A stretch of 64,000 nucleotides of DNA from Cercozoa sp. M6MM (Eukaryota > Endomyxa: Ascetosporea), in NCBI GenBank assembly GCA_040357565.1, contig JBDODJ010000011.1; one strand, given 5' to 3'. Positions within the stretch are counted from its first letter, which is position 1. Every line of letters begins with the position of its first letter. Of this stretch, positions 12,553-23,282 are shown piece after piece. Below the pieces are notes generated by a model. The model was not told the origin of the DNA, did not search any database, and saw only the letters and a list, made by a program, of their open reading frames with translations. Made by a program: the position numbers and the translations under genes.

Positions 12553-13938
12553 TTACTCGATGTGTTTGGAAAGGCACTCGTCCTGGTCCGCATCATCACA
12601 TTTCTTTAGCAGAGCCTGGAGTGTCTACGCATTAGGCAAAACAGAATAACACTCGTCTTGCACAGAAACTGAGACACAATGAAACACCAGTAGAGCATCA
12701 TTTGGCTTGAGCGGAAGGTCCAGACCCCAGATTCGAACCGTCTTTCGTAGACTCTACAGAGGCGCTAGGACTAAAAAAGAATGTGCAACACCGACAAGGC
12801 AAATTCACCTGCATCAACGGCGTCACGAACGTCTTTTTACGACGAACCAAAGTGCCATCCCTCGAACACTAGCCAAAGAGTAAAGCAAGAGTCAGATAAA
12901 GCATGGAGCGAGAGGGGATATACCAGCAGCGCCTTGGACTGACGCAGAGCGTAGGCGATGAACTGCACGTCGCGCGAGAAGTACTCCAGCGGCGGCACCG
13001 GTACTTGCACCCTGCAGAAGCAATGGGAATCAGAAGGAACGGAAAAATGCACATGGGTAAGCGGTACTTATTGTCATTCTGCGTGTGATACACGGGCGCT
13101 CCCGACATCGGCAGCAACTGATTGATCGACACCCAACCCTGCAAGAGCACATCCATCATCCCTCCGATGACTAAAGCAAGGCCGAGTCAGCGGCTGATAC
13201 CTTGTGTGTTGGATCTCGGTCCAGCAGCGCTTGCATCTACAGGGCAGTGCACCTCTTTTTATGTTGAGCCAGCGTCACTCAGAAAAGCACGAATATTACC
13301 TGACGGTCGATTTTGAGGTTTGCAGTCGAAAAGAGGTGCTCCATGTGATTGACCACAGCGTCCTAAACACAGAGGATCTCGAAGGAAAGCAACAAAAAGC
13401 CGAACATACCACGAGCGACTCGGAAAGCGACTTGCGCTGCGGCACGTCTTCCAGCGAGAAGCCCTCCAGCGAGCCGACTCCTCTGCGCGACACAATAATA
13501 TCAACGACCGAAATATACGGAGAACTTGAAGCAAAAATGATACAAAGCGAGCGGCCTCGACATGGGCGATGGTGCCGCTGCAAAGGCCGGCGAAACCATC
13601 GCCTGACAACACACAGTTTTAAGCTGCAAAAACAATGCAGGAACATCTTCACATTGTATACCTCCATCAGGGGCGTCGGAATTGCAGCCTACATGACCAA
13701 AGCAATAAACACAAAGTTAGGAGGTGAAAGCTCCGTACCGGCGTGCGTTCAAGCGAAAAGGACGGCGGCGACTGCTGTGCCTGCCAACAATCAATACGTA
13801 CATTTTTGGGACAATCGTCCAAAAGCAGATCGCACCTGCAATACAATATTATTTTTCAGTGCACTAAAATGCGTACTAACGCACCTGCAAGGCATGAAGC
13901 GGTGCCGACAACGGTACAACTGTGTTCGTGGGCGGCAT
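12553..13938 (-). CDS. La-motif (LARP-like) RNA-binding protein
   Basis: Minus-strand exons run from MPPTNTVVPLSAPLHALQ (ATG at 13938) through a Ser/Pro-rich part (AQQSPPSFSLERTP, FAAAPSPMSRPL, SLEGFSLEDVPQRKSLSESL) into a split La motif: DAVVNHMEHLFSTANLKIDR, then MMDVLLQGWVSINQLLPM, then EYFSRDVQFIAYALRQSKAL. This is the order of the La winged helix (Q.EYYFS..NL..D, then the ~GWV.I..I block, then ..I..AL..S..L). The following DGTLVRRKKTFV resembles the RR segment found after the motif in LARPs. The gene ends with ALLKKCDDADQDECLSKHIE. La-related proteins bind 3' ends or 5'TOP/poly(A) regions of RNA. The subfamily is not resolved. Exon phases were not checked at every junction. Confidence 0.6.
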
Positions 13939-14233
13939 CTTGTGCGCGATTACAGGACTTCGGTAAGATCTGAGATCAGGAAGAGTTTCGTTTTTCGATT
14001 GAGTTTGATTCTGTGGTTTTCAAGGCGCACACCAACTACCGCTGCACACCACAGCGATCGATACTACTTGTGACTCACAATGGGTAACCGGCGTATGCGC
14101 AGATCTACAGTGCTGTACAGAACAGTCCAAAAATACTCGATACTCGGACAGAAAAAGGCTGAAAAAAAAACAAGGTGGTTCCAAGCCTGTTTTGCAAAGT
14201 GTAAAGTGCGCAGGTCTGAGCTAATACCCAAAA

Positions 14234-15975
14234 ATGGCTGATCTGACACTCCGAGAGCAAATGGAAAACCTCGAAGATCCGCGACTGGGCGCTTGGCGTA
14301 CGTGTTTCTCCTGATCACTGACCACGGGGAAGGTCTACACGATGCACAGTGGACGCACTGCGAGAGTGTGACGTCGCAGTGCGTCAGTTTCCACAGTCGG
14401 CGCGTATCGTGGGCTTTGAATGCGACGAGGTAGTTGCCGATGGAGTTGCAAGATTGATTGGGTAGTCGTCTTTTTGTGGGGTGCAGGGCACGGTGAGAAA
14501 CGGAGGCCGCGCAGGGTAGTTCCGACTTTAATAAACTAATGTCAATTTGAAGCTAATGCGAGAGACTGCAGAGGTGCTGGAGCGTACAAGGTGTTCGAAG
14601 AGCACCTGCGCAAGGTGAGTCTTGCTCTCTGTCTTGTGTGTCGAAAGAAGGCTGCTTCTGTGCGATGGTAAGACAGGTGGGACCCGTGTTCAACGCACTA
14701 TCGAACGCCGACTTAACCCAGGTGCATCTGAGTCTGGGCGGCACTGCAACAGGACCGCTGGAACAGGCGCACGAGTCGCTGCAGTCGCTGGTGCGGCAGG
14801 CACTCGACAAGGCCAATGTGGCCATCGTGGTACTTGTGCTTTAACCCCCCCCCCTTGACTATTTGTTTTGTGTCCCCTCTCTCCTTACACGCTCTCTTCA
14901 CAGGTCGGCGGCGACAACAGTCAGAGCTACGAAAACTACCGCGCTCTGGCCGACACCTACCGACGTGCGAAGATCGGTACCAGAGTGACCACATCAGAGT
15001 GACCACATAGTCAACCTTATTGCGATTGCTTGTGCAGGTGTCGTCAATATCGATGCGCATCTCGACGTGCGGCCGCTCAACGATGGCGCCAAACACTCCG
15101 GCTCGCCGTTCCGCTGCATGTACTACCTCGTGTGCCTCGTGGCCCCATTTGTTTCCTTTGCTGCCCTTGCTTCTGTTTGTCCCACTTTGACTTCTTCTAT
15201 TTCTTTGCTGCCATGCACCACTTTGGCCTTGACCCTTTACCCATCTGTGTTTCCTTCCTCGTCCTTCCTTTTTCGATTGATCTCCTCGATACGGTCAGGC
15301 TGGAGGATGCCGAGTTTGAGGACTCCGAGTCGATTTTCGTCGAGTTCGCGGCGCAGGCGCAGCAGTGCTCACGCAAACACGTGCAGTACGTGGTACACTC
15401 TTTCGTTCTTGCCCGTCGGACCTACCTTGCATCCCTCTGTCACTGTGTACGTAGAAGGACAAGAAGCAGCACGTGTACTTTCTGAGCGAGCTCTTGTGCT
15501 GCTCCTCGATCGAACGCGTCGACAGGTACCTGGCCTGTGTCTAGCGTTCTATCGAGTCAGAGATACCTTTCGCACGTGCACAGTGACATGACACCGTGGC
15601 CCAGTTCGACGCCAATGGCAGCACGCTTCGAGAAACTTGTGGTACCTCTGTTCAGGTATCGTCGTACATTAGAGACAACGCATAATGCCGCTCCAGTTGG
15701 AGAGGTTCGACAACGCGCGTTGCGACGCCGTGTTCGTCTCATTCGACATCGATTCGATCCGATCGGCCGACTGTCCGGGCGTGTCTTGCCCGGCACCTGT
15801 AGGCCTCTCGGCTGACGATGCCATGCGCATCTGTTTCTTGGCCGGACGGCACCCGCGCGTGCAGCTGCTTGACGTCTCTGAATTCAATCCAGCCGTCGAA
15901 GACTACCGCACGGGCCGACTCGTGGCTTGCATGGTCTATGCCTTCCTGTGCGGCCTCGCCATGCGCCAGCGCTGA
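14234..15975 (+). CDS. Formimidoylglutamase (arginase/ureohydrolase superfamily)
   Basis: Plus-strand exons chain from MADLTLREQMENLEDPRLGA at 14234 to the TGA at 15973-15975. Landmarks in order: SARIVGFECDE, the NGGRAG loop, VGPVFNALSNADLTQVHLSL, VVGGDNSQSYENYRALAD, VVNIDAHLDVRPLNDG with KHSGSPFR, LEDAEFEDSESIFVEFAAQ, the second metal motif VFVSFDIDSIRSADCPGVSC, and LLDVSEFNPAVEDYRTGRL. These are the ureohydrolase DAHxD and DxD manganese motifs, plus the HSG and EDYRTGRL features typical of formimidoylglutamases (histidine degradation: N-formimidoyl-L-glutamate to glutamate and formamide). The residue that is His in arginase GGDHS is Asn here. The exon between 15520 and 15700 is the least certain. 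Confidence 0.85.
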
Positions 15976-16525
15976 TTCGACGGATTTGGATTGTCTCAGT
16001 ATGTGTGTTCCCTGAGGCGTGTACACAACTAGTTACGGCATAGCGTTTCTCAAGCAATTGTCATCTGACGGAGCTCTTGTCCCTTTTGCACTTGTAACTT
16101 TCCGCCGTGGTGGTGGTTTTTCAATCGCCATCGACAAGCCTCCGAGCTTCCGACAACCTTTTCTACAAGGCGTCTTTTTACCGCAGCCTTTCAGAAATTG
16201 AGGCTTTGGTAGTGCAAAAGAGTACTATGCCAGGAAAAAGACACAAACTATTGGAATCGACGCGAAGAAGAATCTGACTGCGGCGATGCATGTGCACAAA
16301 GATTGCACGAACTGTTCGCTTGTGACGCCGAGTCTTCAATACCTTAGCTACTGGTTTCCATACCGTAACATTTACGTTACGTTCAGCTTCTGCAAGGCAA
16401 GCTTGCGCACGACCAACGCTCCAGAAATTAAATATGATCATGTGCAGTCGTATGGCGCGTGTCGATGGCGAATAAGCCCAATCGAATAATACGAGAAACG
16501 AGTTACTACAAATTCCACACACGGT
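15976..16525. other. Convergent intergenic region
   Basis: Lies between the formimidoylglutamase stop and the 3' end of the minus-strand PH-domain gene. No recognisable coding sequence, so it presumably holds both 3' untranslated regions. Confidence 0.4.
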
Positions 16526-17190
16526 TTATCCGGCAGCGAAAAGCCAAAAAAGGAACATTGCTAGAATTTGCACCGGTGGCTGTGCTGTCGGTGTTCGATG
16601 CGGCTGCACGAGGGCCTTAAGGCCTACGACCCACTGGTGACACTCGTGCGGATTGGCCGCTCGAAACACGTAAACTCGCTTGCTACACCGATGACACAAA
16701 TTGCGGAACGAGCATTCTGTCCCAAAAAACGGCACTACCTGGTGTGCACATCGAATCGGCAACCAATCGGCTTCTTTGCTCGCACATAGACGACGTCAGA
16801 AATGTCAACGAACGGGATTCGACCGCACTCTTCCAATTCGCTGTCATCCTGCGGTGTCTGTGAAGGTGGCATGAAGTACACGAGTCCCGACGGCGCCACT
16901 GCTCCGCCTGCAATCACGAACCGCTTCTTCCAAATTCGCTTCACGACTCCGCGCGGATTCTACAAACAGCACAAAAACAGTCGAAAATCAGACTAGCTCG
17001 CATTTCCGCACCGGTTGTTAGCACCTTTTTGTAGATAAAACCGCGGATCTCCTTTGGCGACTCCGACGCACCGTTTTCCGGTGACTGCGCACCAGGAACG
17101 CTCACAAACTGTCATGTACCCAGGTGCGAGAGCCGAGGTACCTGCAAGGATGATGGTGCATCACTTGTGCTGCCGCTCGGCGAGGACATG
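16526..17190 (-). CDS. Small PH-domain protein
   Basis: Four exons on the minus strand splice in phase into about 165 residues. The start MSSPSGSTSDAPSSLQ is followed by a Ser/Pro linker, then a pleckstrin-homology domain: EIRGFIYKK, VKRIWKKRFVIAGG, SGLVYFMPP, then IPFVDISDVVYVRAKKP, GCRFDVHT joined across an intron to SKRVYVFRAANPHECHQWVV. The RVYVFRAANPHECHQW block is the classic last strand plus C-terminal helix with its invariant Trp. A short proline-containing, hydrophobic tail (ILAMFLFWLFAAG) ends at 16526. The tail may act as a membrane anchor, which is inference. PH domains bind phosphoinositides or proteins; a basic KK..R near strand 2 is consistent with lipid binding. Confidence 0.85.
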
Positions 17191-17513
17191 TGCCCGCGAC
17201 TGCTGAACTCGGTTTGTGTTTCCTGATCAGATGGCAATGTAAAACAAAATGGAGCACACGAACGAGTGATCACACGTGCTCGAGCGTTTCTACAACGATA
17301 TTAAGCACACCACGCACAGACCGTTAGCACAGTCGCACGATCAACAGGAGCGCACTCACTCTCTGACACTGCGGCAACAGGGTTCTCACACTCGTATGCT
17401 GTCAGTCTTGTCCAAAACCGACGTGCTTGGACCACGAAAAGTTAAATAACTTAGTGAACAGGAGGTTCAAGGACAGTTCTATCTAAGCGCTAGTGTGTGC
17501 TTATGAATTTGAG

Positions 17514-18314
17514 AATGCTGCAGAGAGCTCGTAGTGTCGCGCAGCGACTTACCTACGGTACGCTGAGCGCGCCAAAGGCAGCGCCAAGCTACGGCTTCTT
17601 TGCGTGCGGCAGCAACGAGCACGGCCGCCTGGCGCTGGGTGACGAAACGGCGCGCGATGGTGAGTCACCGAAATAGTGCGTCTTGCACAGGCGCATTCTT
17701 TGATGTGTGTGGCAGTGTTGTGCCGCATCGGGTCGCCGGTGCACGGAGAGTACATTACACAGGTGGCACTGACGCCGGTGCACACGCTGCTGCTGCTGAG
17801 CAACGGAGACGTGTACGCGTGCGGCAGCAACATCTCCTCGCAGCTCGGTGTCGAGTCGGTACTCTCGGAAGCAGGCTCACTGAGGACGACACACGGATAG
17901 CACGCGTGCTGTGTGCTGTGTGGGTAGGACAAGACGATCACGCCGACACTGGTCGCTGCGCTGGCAAAAGAGAAGATCGTGCATGTGTGCGCCTCGTCGG
18001 AAGCTTCGTTTGCGGTGACTGACGACGGCCGCGTGTACTCGTGGGGTACCCTCTCTCTTCTTTCTCTGCTACTTATGCACCTATCACCTTGTACCTCCCT
18101 CCTGTTAGGCACGGGTATCCTGGTGGGTGCTGAGCCAGATACGGCCCGACCGGAGCCGAGACGACTCCTTCTGCCGGAAGGAGTGCGTATCAATCGGTAC
18201 AGATCTCGCTCTGTCCTGTGCTGTTCTGTAGCCACCTTGTGTTACTTTGCAGAGTGCTGTGCAATGACTACTTAGCTGTATTTGAGGACACGGAGCGCAA
18301 GTACTACGCCGTGG
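17514..18314 (+). CDS. RCC1-repeat protein, 3' end lost in a gap
   Basis: Five exons from ATG at 17514 encode a basic N-terminus (MLQRARSVAQRLTYG) that could be a mitochondrial presequence, then RCC1-like blades: FFACGSNEHGRLALGD, LLSNGDVYACGSNISSQLG, and ASFAVTDDGRVYSWG followed by TGILVG. A last exon reads CNDYLAVFEDTERKYYAVG. Each blade has the hallmark G.vy.wG.n..gqLG. Only about three blades of the usual seven are present before a GT donor at 18315 and a poly-C run into the 100-N gap. RCC1-fold proteins act as nucleotide-exchange factors or scaffolds, and RCC1L-type members are mitochondrial. Without the C-terminus the subfamily cannot be fixed. Confidence 0.75.
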
Positions 18315-18345
18315 GTGTGTCTCCACATGCTACCCCCCCCCCCCC

Positions 18346-18445
18346 NNNNNNNNNNNNNNNNNNNNNNNNNNNNNNNNNNNNNNNNNNNNNNNNNNNNNNN
18401 NNNNNNNNNNNNNNNNNNNNNNNNNNNNNNNNNNNNNNNNNNNNN
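18346..18445. other. Assembly gap (100 N) between poly-C and poly-G
   Basis: Exactly 100 N, preceded by 12 C and followed by 12 G. It separates a 5' RCC1 gene fragment from a 3' NEMF fragment, so much more than 100 bp is probably missing, or two contigs are wrongly joined. Confidence 0.97.
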
Positions 18446-18660
18446 GGGGGGGGGGGGTATAGGGGGTACGGAAGGGTCAGGGGGATAAGAAGGGGCAAAC
18501 AGGGGGGGGGGGGGTAAACAGGGGAGTAAACAGGGGGTAAAAAGTGGTAAACAGGGGGGTAAAGTGGGGGGTAAACAGGGGGGTATAAAGGGTGGTAAGA
18601 GCGGACCGGGGGGAGGGGTAACACAGGGGGGTAAGGGGGGGGGGGGTAAACCTGTGTGAG
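18446..18660. repeat. G-rich GGGGGTAAACA minisatellite
   Basis: Many copies of G4-12 followed by TAAACA or TAAAG, directly upstream of the first visible NEMF exon. It could form G-quadruplexes. The same unit, usually on the other strand relative to transcription, recurs in introns across the window. Confidence 0.9.
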
Positions 18661-20948
18661 CAGCGACATCTACCTGCACACGGAGGCGCACGGCGGCAGC
18701 AGCGTGCTGGTCAAGCTGCCGGTCGGAACGACGTTGCCGCCGCCGTCCTCGCTGCTGCAGGCCGCGCAGTTCTGCGCCTCTCGCTCATCCGCGTGGAAGA
18801 ACCGCGCGCTGACCAATGTCTTCTGGGTGCATGCCAATCAGGTCATACACATCTACCCCCTCTCTCCCCTGTAGTCTGTACCCTTATTCCCTCCCCCTGC
18901 AGGTCAGCAAGAGTGCGCAGTCGGGTCAGTACCTACCGACAGGTAGCCATAGTAGTCCCCAACAAGCATGTTCGGAGAAACAAGGTTGGTGTGGACAGGC
19001 AGTTTCGTGATTCGTGGCAAGCGGCACTTTCTGCCGGCGCCGCAGCTTGTAGCCTGTTTTACCCCCCTTTCCCCCTTGACCCCTCCCCTTACCCTCTCCC
19101 TTTACCCCCTTGACCCCTCCCCCTACCCCTCTCCCTTTACCCCCTCTACCCCTCCCTTTACCCCCTCTACCCTCCGCCCTCTACCCCCAGGTGATGGGCG
19201 CCTGCGTCATGTTCAAGGTGTCGCGGCAGAGTTGGCAGAAACACCACCGTCACGAGCGACAAACCGACGCTGATGTACCGCTCTTTCGCTAAGGGGCAGT
19301 GTTGATTAAGGGGGCTTTATTAGTTAAAGGGGCTTTATTCAAGGGGCTTTTTCTAGGGGCTTTATTAATAGGGTTTTCTTAAAGTGGCTTTGTTTAATAG
19401 GGTTTTCTTACAGGGGCTTTTTGCTAAAGGGGCTTTGTTACAGAGGGTTTGTTACAGGGGGCTTTTTGTTAAAGGGGCTTTGTTACAGGGGCTTTATTTA
19501 AGGGGCTTTGTTACAGGGCTTTATTTAAGGGGCCGGTGATGTGTTGCGTTGCAGAAGGCGGCCGAGATGCGCGCGGCCATCGACGCGGCGCAGAAGAAAC
19601 GCGAAGAGGAGGACAAGAAGTGAGACTGCTGCTTTGCCCCCCTGTTTACCCCCCTGTTTACCCCCTATTTACCCCCCTATTTCGCCCTTTGTGTGAAGGT
19701 TCCGCGAGCGTTTCTCGCATCTCGGCTTCGAGGACGAGGACGACGAGGCTCTGGAGGAGGTAGCCACGTGTTTCATTTTGTGGGGTCATTTTGGACTGGG
19801 GACTGGACTGGACTGGACTGGACTGGACTGGACTGGACTGGACTGGACTGGACTGGACTGAGCTGGACAAGTTTGTTGCGTGACAGCACCAGGTGGCAGC
19901 GCCGAGCAAGGCACCGCGCTCGCAGCAGCAGCGTTCGAAAAACCGTCGCAACAAAAAGAAACAAGAAAAGGCGGCCAAGAAACACGAGAAGCAACTCGAG
20001 GTATCAGCTGCTTTCGTTTTTGGTTTTTTGGTTTTTCCGGTGTGTCCGCGCGGAACGTACTCGCTTGGTTTCAGTCATCAAAGAGCAGCGACAACGCTCT
20101 GCCGCGCGGTCGCAAGCAGAAGTTGCGTCGTCTGCAGAAGAAGCAGCGTGGCAAGGAACTCTTCGAGGACGTACGTTTCTTGACTCTTGACTTGCGACTT
20201 TGTGTGACCCGTGACTGGTGTGACCCGTGACTTGTGTGACCCGTGACTTGTGTGACCCGTGACTTGCTGTGACCCGTGACTTGTTGTGACTTGACTTTTG
20301 AGTTGTCGCTTTTCACTATTTGGGCTTTTGACTTTTGAGTTTCGATTGACTGAACTTTGACTTGACTTGTTGACTTGTGCACGTTTTGATTTGTGATTTC
20401 ACTTGAGTTTTGGTTTGTGAACTTTGGTTTGACTTGACTTGAGCGTTGGCTTGACTTGAACTTTGACTTGTGAACTTTGACTTGTGAACTTTGACTTGCG
20501 AACTTTGACTTGACCTGGGCGAGGTTTGACCCGACTGGACAGGTGGACGAGGAGGAACGCGAGCTGCGACACCGACTGCTTGGCACGCGCGATGTGTCGC
20601 TGACGCCGAGTGCACTCACGGACAGCAGCGCCGAGGGGAAGGACAGCACGCCTGTTGAGAAGGAGGAGGACACAGAGTCTCGTGTTGATGACGACAGGAA
20701 CGAGGAGAACGAAGAGGGTCAGGACATTGCGCAGGCTGCACTTCAGGTATGTGATCGATGTCCTTGTTTTGTGTTGCTTGCCTGTGGTCTATGCTCACTT
20801 CTGCAGGCGCAACAAGAGCGTCAGAAGCAGCACGAGGTCGCTCTAAAGGACGACACTGCACTCTCGCTCGAACGACAGGAACTCCAGCGACAGCAGTCCG
20901 ATGCGTACCTTTCATTTCTGACTCTACACATACACATGTGTGTGTGTA

Positions 20949-21007
<59 letters not shown>

Positions 21008-21491
21008 TTGTCTGTGTGTTGGGTACAGTCAAGCAGACGAAGCAACCAAAAACGACGCCTGGCATTACTTCACGGGTACGTTCTACTCGATGCGTTTCTT
21101 GTTCTTGTTGATAGCGACTGCTGGAGAGTAGGCTCGCCGCACGAGGACGACGAAATCGAGTATGCTATTCCGATGGTGGCGCCCTACGCTCTCATGGAGC
21201 AGTTCAAGTACAAGGTCAAACTGACACCTGGTGCCACTCGTCGTGGCAAGGCTGCCAAGCACATCTGTACCCTCATCTGTGTCTGTGTGTAGGACGGTTC
21301 CCTACCGTAGTTCTCTATGTGTGTGTCTGTGTGACTCTGTGCGTGCAGTGAACATTGTGTGCGCACACGGCGAAGCCAGCGAGGAGGAGATCGACCTGAT
21401 CAAGGCCATCCAGCAGCAGGAGTGGCTGCACTGCCTGCCGGCCGACACCAAGGTGACCGCGCCCGCCACGCACGGAAAGCGACGTCGGTAG
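18661..21491 (+). CDS. NEMF/Rqc2 (Tae2), C-terminal part
   Basis: Plus-strand exons encode the NFACT-R domain (DIYLHTEAHGGSSVLVKLP, then AQFCASRSSAWKNRALTNVF, VSKSAQSGQYLPTG joined to SFVIRGKRHFLPAPQLVMGA). A long charged coiled-coil and Lys/Glu-rich part follows (AAEMRAAIDAAQKKREEEDK, RSKNRRNKKKQEKAAKKHEK, LFEDVDEEERELRHRLLG). It ends with the NFACT-C domain (EIEYAIPMVAPYALMEQF, YKVKLTPGATRRGKAAK, then EEEIDLIKAIQQQEWLHCLP) and a TAG at 21489. NEMF/Rqc2 binds stalled 60S subunits and directs C-terminal tailing and Listerin recruitment. The roughly 500-residue NFACT-N domain that should precede this is absent and presumably lies in the 18346-18445 gap. Introns are unusually repeat-rich. Confidence 0.88.
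19293..19553 (+). repeat. Intronic AGGGGCTTTGTTA tandem repeat
   Basis: About 15 imperfect copies of a 12-20 bp unit (AGGGGCTTT followed by GTTA, ATTTA or TTGTTAAA) fill one NEMF intron. The exon before it ends at GAT/GTACCG and the next starts after GTTGCAG. Confidence 0.85.
19797..19860 (+). repeat. (GGACT)n pentanucleotide repeat
   Basis: About 12 uninterrupted copies of GGACT in a NEMF intron. Confidence 0.95.
20180..20530 (+). repeat. GTGACTTG/TTTGACTTG minisatellite
   Basis: Two adjoining families fill a NEMF intron. One is a GTGACCCGTGACTTGT unit (20203-20290) and the other a TTTGACTTGTGAAC unit (20290-20520). Both share the core TGACTTG, suggesting one origin. Confidence 0.85.
20936..21003 (+). 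repeat. (TG)n microsatellite in NEMF intron
   Basis: Pure GT run of about 60 bp between NEMF exons. Confidence 0.95.
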
Positions 21492-22056
21492 ACGGGATTA
21501 AGTACTCTAGTCGCCAGTCTACGTTTTTTAGAAACTCCAATCGCATAACGTTGATTCATGCTGCCCGGGGAAACAGAGTTTGGGATTTGAATGCGACACC
21601 CACTACAGATGACTGTATTGGGACGACAATTTTCATTTAGGCCTTGTACAGACAGGACGTTTAAAAGCGGAATTGGACTCTATGTACCGATTACTTCAGC
21701 AACTAATAAAATATGTTCAACTAGAATGTCCGCTGCCTGCACCAATACGGAATAAAACCCAGATGTCCGCCCTGGCCGTCGGGGCGGAAAACAAAAAAGA
21801 AAATTCAAGTCCGAACAAATACTAACTTCACTGACTACAATAGCACATAAACTAGTGTGACACACTACTGAGCACGTTTAGTGGTTTAATCAAGGTACTT
21901 TGGGGCAAGCTGTGATCATTTCCTCGGCCACCCGAAAGGGGTGGTTTTCCCCCTATCCCCAGGTCTACGAGCATTCTATTCGGAGAATGTGTTTTTTCTG
22001 GTGGAAACTTTGGTGCTTTTTTGGGTAAGCTTGTCCTTTCTGTGTAGTGTCGAAAC
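21492..22056. other. Intergenic region between NEMF and the DeSI gene
   Basis: No exon recognised. Both flanking genes are on the plus strand, so this holds the NEMF 3' end (an AATAAAA-like A-rich stretch at 21704-21711 is a candidate polyadenylation signal) and the promoter of the next gene. Confidence 0.4.
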
Positions 22057-23147
22057 ATGGGACGCTCGCAGAGTTCGCAACTCGGCACACCAGTAGTGTT
22101 GCACGTGTATGATCTGACACCTGCGAATGACTGGATGTACCCGATTGGTCTTGGTGCTTACCACAGGTACATTGTGACTTTCTAAGTGTATAATGGCGAA
22201 AAGAAGTGTCTGAGTAGTGGCGTTGCCATTAACGGTCGCGAGTACTGTTACGGTGGCTCACCGGGCAGTGGCAGCACTGGAGTTGGATCACACACGCCTC
22301 TGGACCCGCCTGGTTCTTTCTCCTTCCGTGTTTCATCCAAGTTCCGAAATGGTTCTTTTCTTTTGACACAGGCAGTGACACGGCTTATGTGCGCTTCCGT
22401 GCCGCCATTGACATAGGCAGAACTCTGTTCGATCAGCGAGGTAGTTTACTCACTTATAGATGCTTTTGGCCGAAACGCGCTCTAATTTTGCAGGAATCGA
22501 CGCCGTGATTGACGAGTTATCGCGCGAATTTATTGCTGGTACAGCTTCAAGCTGGGTTTTGTGTTCAAGGCCAGAGTCGAAAGTGACAAGATCATTGCTT
22601 TCCAGGTGACTACAATGTGCTTCGACAGAACTGCAACTCGTTTAGTGACGCCTTGTGCCGACGTCTCGTGTAAGTTGCTGTCCGCGCGGAGATGAAAATG
22701 TCATTTTTTGTGTTGTCAGAGACCGAGGAATTCCACGATACGTGAATCGTGCCGCCTGGTGGGGTCAATGTTGCGAGTGCTGCATTCCTGAAAGCGAGCA
22801 GCAGCAGCAGCAGCAGCAACCACAGAGACCACAATTTATCGCTTTCACTGGTGAAGGGCATCGGCTGAACAGCAATGGTACTCTCAATCTGTGGCACTCT
22901 TGAAAGTCTGACTTAAGCACGCGATTCGCAGACAATAACAGCAAAACGAGCAGCAGCGGCAACACTGACGCTCTGGAACGAAGGTGCTTTGCAGTTACCA
23001 GCCTGTTTTACAGAAACTGTGACACATCGTTTGGCTTTCATTTGTGGCAGACGCCTGATTGCCGAGGCGACTGAACGCCGCTTGCGGCAGCAGCAGCAGC
23101 AGCAGCAGCATGATGCTCACGCACCTGCCACAATCGCGTTGGATTAG
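22057..23147 (+). CDS. DeSI/PPPDE-type deSUMOylating isopeptidase
   Basis: Eight exons splice in phase: 22057-22166, 22218-22312, 22372-22440, 22494-22538, 22606-22669, 22720-22877, 22932-22983 and 23051-23147. The fold is that of PPPDE thiol peptidases, which remove SUMO or ubiquitin from proteins. Evidence is VVLHVYDLTPAND, then LGAYHSGVAINGREYCYGG (catalytic His in the YHSG motif), VRFRAAIDIGRTLFD, IDAVIDELSREF and DYNVLRQNCNSFSDALCRRL (catalytic Cys in QNCNSF), then RGIPRYVNRAAWWG (the I P.wvNR motif). Both catalytic residues are present, so it should be active. The C-terminal tail is atypical: a Cys-rich QCCECC, two polyglutamine tracts of 7 and 8, and a Ser/Asn-rich stretch. It is closest to DeSI-2 of the two animal types. 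Confidence 0.9.
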
Positions 23148-23282
23148 TCAAGCTTGCTCGAGTTCGCGGAGACGTATTTAATTTTTTTGTGAATTAAATA
23201 AACGAAATGTTCGGATGCATCGACCCAACGTCGATCGAACGGAACGAACAGAAAACGACGGGGAGAGACAGAACGCGGCAGC

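Noticed and set aside
13204-14073. A 289-codon plus-strand open frame
   Set aside because: It lies antisense to the La-motif gene, has no family motifs, and is best explained as a by-product of the codon usage of the opposite strand.
18446-18660. GGGGGTAAACA array as telomeric repeat
   Set aside because: Telomere units of this kind read GGGTTTA or GGGTTA. Here the T-A order is reversed, and the arrays sit inside genes.
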